64,000 nucleotides of DNA from Aquanectria penicillioides (lineage: Eukaryota > Ascomycota > Sordariomycetes > Hypocreales > Nectriaceae). A program made the translations under genes and the position numbers. Under the pieces are notes generated by a model. It saw nothing but the letters and a program-made list of their open reading frames with translations, was not told where the DNA came from and did not search any database. The stretch lies in contig PYIU01000006.1 of the NCBI GenBank assembly GCA_003415625.1, forward strand, positions 3,224,001 to 3,288,000, in the 5' to 3' direction. Position 1 is the stretch's first letter. Each line of letters opens with the position of its first letter. Below, one piece after another: positions 60,772-64,000 of this stretch.

Positions 60772-61341
60772 CTAAAACCCCAGAAAACTGGCAAGAAAAT
60801 CCCTCTTTCCTAGAGGCACACCCTTGGCCCGCAAGATCGAATAACCGGTGGTGAGATGAAAGTAAAAGTTGGGGAAGTTGTGCGTCAAAATAGCCTGCTC
60901 GACGGAGACCCTCTCAGTAGTACCAGCCCAGGGAATAAGCCTACTGGCGTTAGCGTTGGACCAGTGGACATGAAATGAGACCTACAGATCGACCTGTTCG
61001 CCTGCGCGCGCGTTTACGGCGGCGGCATCAAGGCCATTGAGCAGATCTAGGGTCTTTTGGATGCGCCTGTGAAGTTCGTCGATGGTCTTCTCGGTGTTCT
61101 CGAAAAAGGCGGGCTCGGTGCCAGTGAGACGGCCAATGGCGACCTGCACGGCCTTGGAGGCGTTTTGGACCTGAAAGGCCAGCGGCAGCTGGTCCTCAAT
61201 CAAACGGGCCTGGACATAAGAGTTGAGGTCCTCGTCCTTGTCCTTGGCGTACTTTTCAGCCTGAGAAAGGACGTGGTCAAACGAGGTCAGGCCGCGAATG
61301 AGCGTCGGGACAACGGTGTCGTACAGAGTGAGGCCGGCCAT
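60772..61341 (-). CDS. DUF1993 family protein, 175 residues
   Basis: Exon 1 is 60986-61341 and exon 2 is 60772-60943. The intron has donor GTAGGT, branch site GCTAAC and acceptor CAG (42 bases). Using the TAG three bases further is equally in frame. The start MAGLTLYDTVVPTLIRGLTS and the segments ARLIEDQLPLAFQVQNAS, RLTGTEPAF and IPWAGTTERVSVEQAILTHN match the DUF1993 family, a DinB-like four-helix protein of unknown function widespread in fungi and bacteria. The C-terminal FPNFYFHLTTGYSILRAKGV is also typical and is encoded only after splicing. The length is normal for the family and there is no signal peptide, so it is probably cytosolic. Confidence 0.9.
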
Positions 61342-61859
61342 CTTGAATAAAGTTTGAATGCAAAGTCACGAGAGACGTTGCATCAGAGTGCATTTATATA
61401 AGCAGATGGCCCGATCATTCATAATGTCCCGGGATTACGTGCTCTGGGGCATTCGCATTGCATCAACAATGTGGGGTATGAGCGGCATTGCATCTACGGG
61501 AGCTTCATGTGGGAGAAGTGGGAGATGGTATCAGCGGCATGATTGCAATGTCGTGATTTTGGCGATAAGATCCCAGAGGTCGCGTCATGCACAGGCACAT
61601 GGCGTCATCGTCGATTGGCCGTCTTGGGAATCATCCCTCTTTCGGCCGATGCCGGAAATTTATCGAGCAATGGAATTGGCGGATCTGGAATCTACAAGGG
61701 ACGGGCGATAATGCCTCAAACAGGTTTCTCAATTGAAAGGGTTGCCCCCCGCAGAATGCCAGCTACTCTATTCTTACACCCAGCAGCCTCGCCACCGCTC
61801 TAGTTCTGCTCGGGTCGTCGGATCCCCGACGACAATGCCCGAGGCAGATCTTCATCGTG
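61342..61859. other. Intergenic region, no supported gene
   Basis: Contains the promoter of the DUF1993 gene. Plus-strand open frames at 61358-61803 lack recognisable motifs. Confidence 0.5.
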
Positions 61860-62880
61860 GCCGTTGCGGGACAGCCACTCTTCAACTAAGCTCGATGGGA
61901 TCTAGGTCCGGTCCTACGCGGCGAACTAGTTGTTGACCTTGTGGAGGCAGTAGCAGACCCCAAAGCGGTTCCCAACGTCCCCATCGTCTCGGGTGGATTG
62001 CAAATCTACAAGGTATTGGGTTTTGGGGCAGGTATCAATGACATGGGCTCCGGTCGACATCATCTGCATCCCAGGCTCGGACGAGTGGACGAGCTGGTGG
62101 AGGCAAGCCTCGAGTAATAAGTGTCTCTGCAGTTCTGATCACTCGCGCTCAGAAAGGCCCCGTGCTCATATTGAGTCCCCTCCGCCGGGATCTCGGCCCC
62201 GCACCTGCGCATCACCACGGCTACGGCCTCAAACGTCGCTGCCACTCGCTTGGCTTCGGGCACGATGAGGCCCGCTCCGAGATTGGACAGCGGAAACATG
62301 TTGTCTGGATGCGGCAGCTGCTGGAAAGTGTAGTCAATGTAGCCTTGTTTCCACAGGCCAAGGCTCTCGTAGCCCATGCAGGCGTTCCAGAGCGCCTTCG
62401 CCTGGGCCGAGCCCGGATCGCTCAGCTCGGGAGGGCCACCACGCCATGCTGGCCAACGCTGAGGAGGACTACCAACTGGACTTGAGTCTTGAGTACGTGG
62501 GTGCTCGAAGCCGGCATGGTGGTCGAATCCGAAATGGGGAAGATCTGTCTGGAACATGGCAGCCTGTCTGCCCTGGAGGAGAAGCCTGGGAGGCGCGCAC
62601 CCGCTGGGCAGCTACCCACCTGACAATCTTCCGTCGGGGCGTTGCCGCTGATTTCGTTGAGGTACCACTCCTTCAGGGGACGGAACCTAGGGTAGCGGGC
62701 CAGGGGCTGCTGGACCTCCTCGTGCTAGCTTCCTAGCGACATAGTGATGAACTGAATCGCGGATCCGGGTCAGCCAGCCACTTTCGATGCCCAGTGGACA
62801 GCAGCGACGACGGCATGGACGCAGTCGGCCGGCATCCACGAGTCGAAGGAGACGAGGATGGCGGGCACTCAGCAAAAAAA
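61860..62880 (-). pseudogene. Decayed gene, family unknown
   Basis: Protein-like segments follow each other on the minus strand, interrupted by stops and frame changes. In order they are ILVSFDSWMPADCVHAVVAA (about 62850-62795), IQFITMSLGS, LARYPRFRPLKEWYLNEISG and LWNACMGYESLGLWKQGYID (about 62385-62325). FPLSNLGAGLIVPEAKRVAA and MQMMSTGAHVIDTCPKTQYL (about 62072-62013) complete the series. At least two in-frame stops fall in the first part. The order and one-strand arrangement suggest a single former gene of more than 300 codons. I do not recognise it. Confidence 0.45.
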
Positions 62881-63237
62881 AAAAAAAATAACATAAAGCC
62901 AGGACCCTATTTCAACGGAAGATTGTAAGGATGCAGCTCTCGAAAGTATGGCGCAGTTCCAGTCCAGTTCACTAGAACTGCTATCTTTAGTCAAATAATC
63001 AATCGGTTATAGTAGGTTTATTAGTACTACATGCACTTTATCTCTAGCTGTGCCAACCTTACATCTTCCTACTAATACGCTATGCATTTAAGAATATCCT
63101 AAGTCTTAACTACTCAACTTTGCGATAATCACATCAATTCTCAACAAACATTCAGACAGCAACTTATATTCTCTACATGACTACCTACCCCCAACTGCTA
63201 GACTTTGACCTCCAGCATAAAGACCTAGCAAGCTGAT
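62881..63237. other. Intergenic region with a 15-base A-run
   Basis: An A-run spans about 62874-62888, and the rest holds the 3' flank of the small secreted protein gene. No other feature seen. Confidence 0.5.
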
Positions 63238-63602
63238 CTACTCCTGACTCTCCTCAGCGAGCTTGTACTGGCAATGGTCACTCCTGCCAGATCCTTCATC
63301 AACGCAGGTGGCACACTTCCCGGCAAAAGCGATATCGCCATTGCTACCGCCCTTGCAGTAAAACAGAGAGTTGTTGATATAATCACTGCTTTGAGATTGG
63401 CCAGCACTGGCCAAGGCCTCAGAAATTTGGTTGTAGTAGTTGCCTATATAAGTCAGAAAGAATGATAGCGCTCGTTAATGCTCATACCTTTGATAAGGAG
63501 CCCATAGCCGCAGTAGTACAGTCCCTGATTGCAGTTGGCTGCCATGACAAGAGGGGCAGTGAGAGCCATGGCGGCAACGGAGATGGTAGTGAATGAAACC
63601 AT
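63238..63602 (-). CDS. Small secreted cysteine-rich protein, 106 residues (candidate effector)
   Basis: Exon 1 is 63488-63602 and exon 2 is 63238-63443. The 44-base intron has donor GTATGA, branch site CTGAC and acceptor TATAG. The start MVSFTTISVAAMALTAPLVM followed by AAN is a clear signal peptide with cleavage near residue 22. The mature protein of about 84 residues has six cysteines (24, 31, 68, 82, 85, 96), enough for three disulfides. Segments CNQGLYYCGYGLLIKGNYY and SLFYCKGGSNGDIAFAGKC resemble a small secreted family found in many ascomycetes, with no known enzyme activity. An extracellular, possibly host-interaction role is inferred from size, signal peptide and cysteines only. It lies 2.8 kb from the RIP-damaged block yet shows no sign of damage. 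Confidence 0.8.
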
Positions 63603-64000
63603 TTTGAATGAGACGATTGAGTTGGTAATCGATTGTGTATTGTGTGAATTGAGTGTTGGAGATGAAGTGCCTAGGTAGGCGATATTTATACTAAATCAAT
63701 TGCTCATTACTGACAGCAATTATCAATTGTCGCGTAGGAATACGAGAATAAGTTATTGACTGGGCCGATTGGATAGGTCATAGTACCCATGTCATCACCT
63801 GCATGGGTCAACATCGCTTATTGGTCAACCAACCACAAGGAACCATTGTTCCGAGATCTTTGCGGGATGAGAACTTTAGTTGCACCAGACGTGACCAGAG
63901 AGGCGATATCTGGCGCTTGAATGTTTGTATGGGGCGCAGCGTAATATGGTTATGCTGGTTGACGGCCGAATACTACCTTGTCAGCTCGTATAGACTGAAT
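63603..64000. other. Upstream region of the small secreted protein gene
   Basis: Presumed promoter of the minus-strand gene. No further gene or repeat can be supported before the window ends. Confidence 0.5.

Overview
The window comes from a filamentous ascomycete, probably a sordariomycete and perhaps of the order Hypocreales. The reasons are very short introns (42 to 46 bases where I can define them, with GTANGT-like donors and CTAAC or CTGAC branch sites), typical Pezizomycotina protein families, and a 39 kb A+T-rich block that looks like transposon DNA destroyed by repeat-induced point mutation (RIP). The placement rests on family recognition by eye, not on a search.

Left arm (1 to about 13 kb) is ordinary euchromatin: tRNA-Asp, mre11 (double-strand-break repair nuclease, minus strand), an F-box protein, a secreted GH1 beta-glucosidase, a dicarboxylic-type amino-acid permease and a secreted intradiol-dioxygenase-like protein. 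mre11, the beta-glucosidase and the dioxygenase each show one apparent missing base in or beside a mononucleotide run. In each case adding one base restores the family reading frame, so residual assembly errors are the leading explanation.

From about 13 to 21 kb genes thin out. This stretch holds a broken two-zinc-knuckle gene, other decayed coding fragments, a small two-exon gene of unknown function, and several micro- and minisatellites.

From 21,215 to 60,470 lies one nested set of LTR retrotransposons. Here the four are called D, A, B and C, all in plus orientation. D is a Ty1/copia element of about 5.8 kb with 211-bp LTRs and ATTTT target duplications. Within D's reverse transcriptase sits A (Ty3/gypsy, 15.3 kb, 383-bp LTRs). 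Within D's RNase H region sits B (Ty3/gypsy, about 10.2 kb, 311-bp LTRs, TTTAA duplications). B's 3' LTR is split by C (Ty3/gypsy with a chromodomain, 7.9 kb, 193-bp LTRs, TTATT duplications). Every copy is heavily mutated to A/T and full of TAA/TAG codons. The parts of A, B and C between integrase and 3' LTR are unusually long and not explained by known retroelement genes.

Right arm (60.5 to 64 kb): a DUF1993 protein gene with an intron, a decayed gene, and a small secreted six-cysteine protein of the candidate-effector type, 2.8 kb from the transposon block.

The genes form no operon-like pathway. Two secreted enzymes, a permease and a secreted cysteine-rich protein fit a plant- or litter-associated or host-associated lifestyle, which is only an inference.
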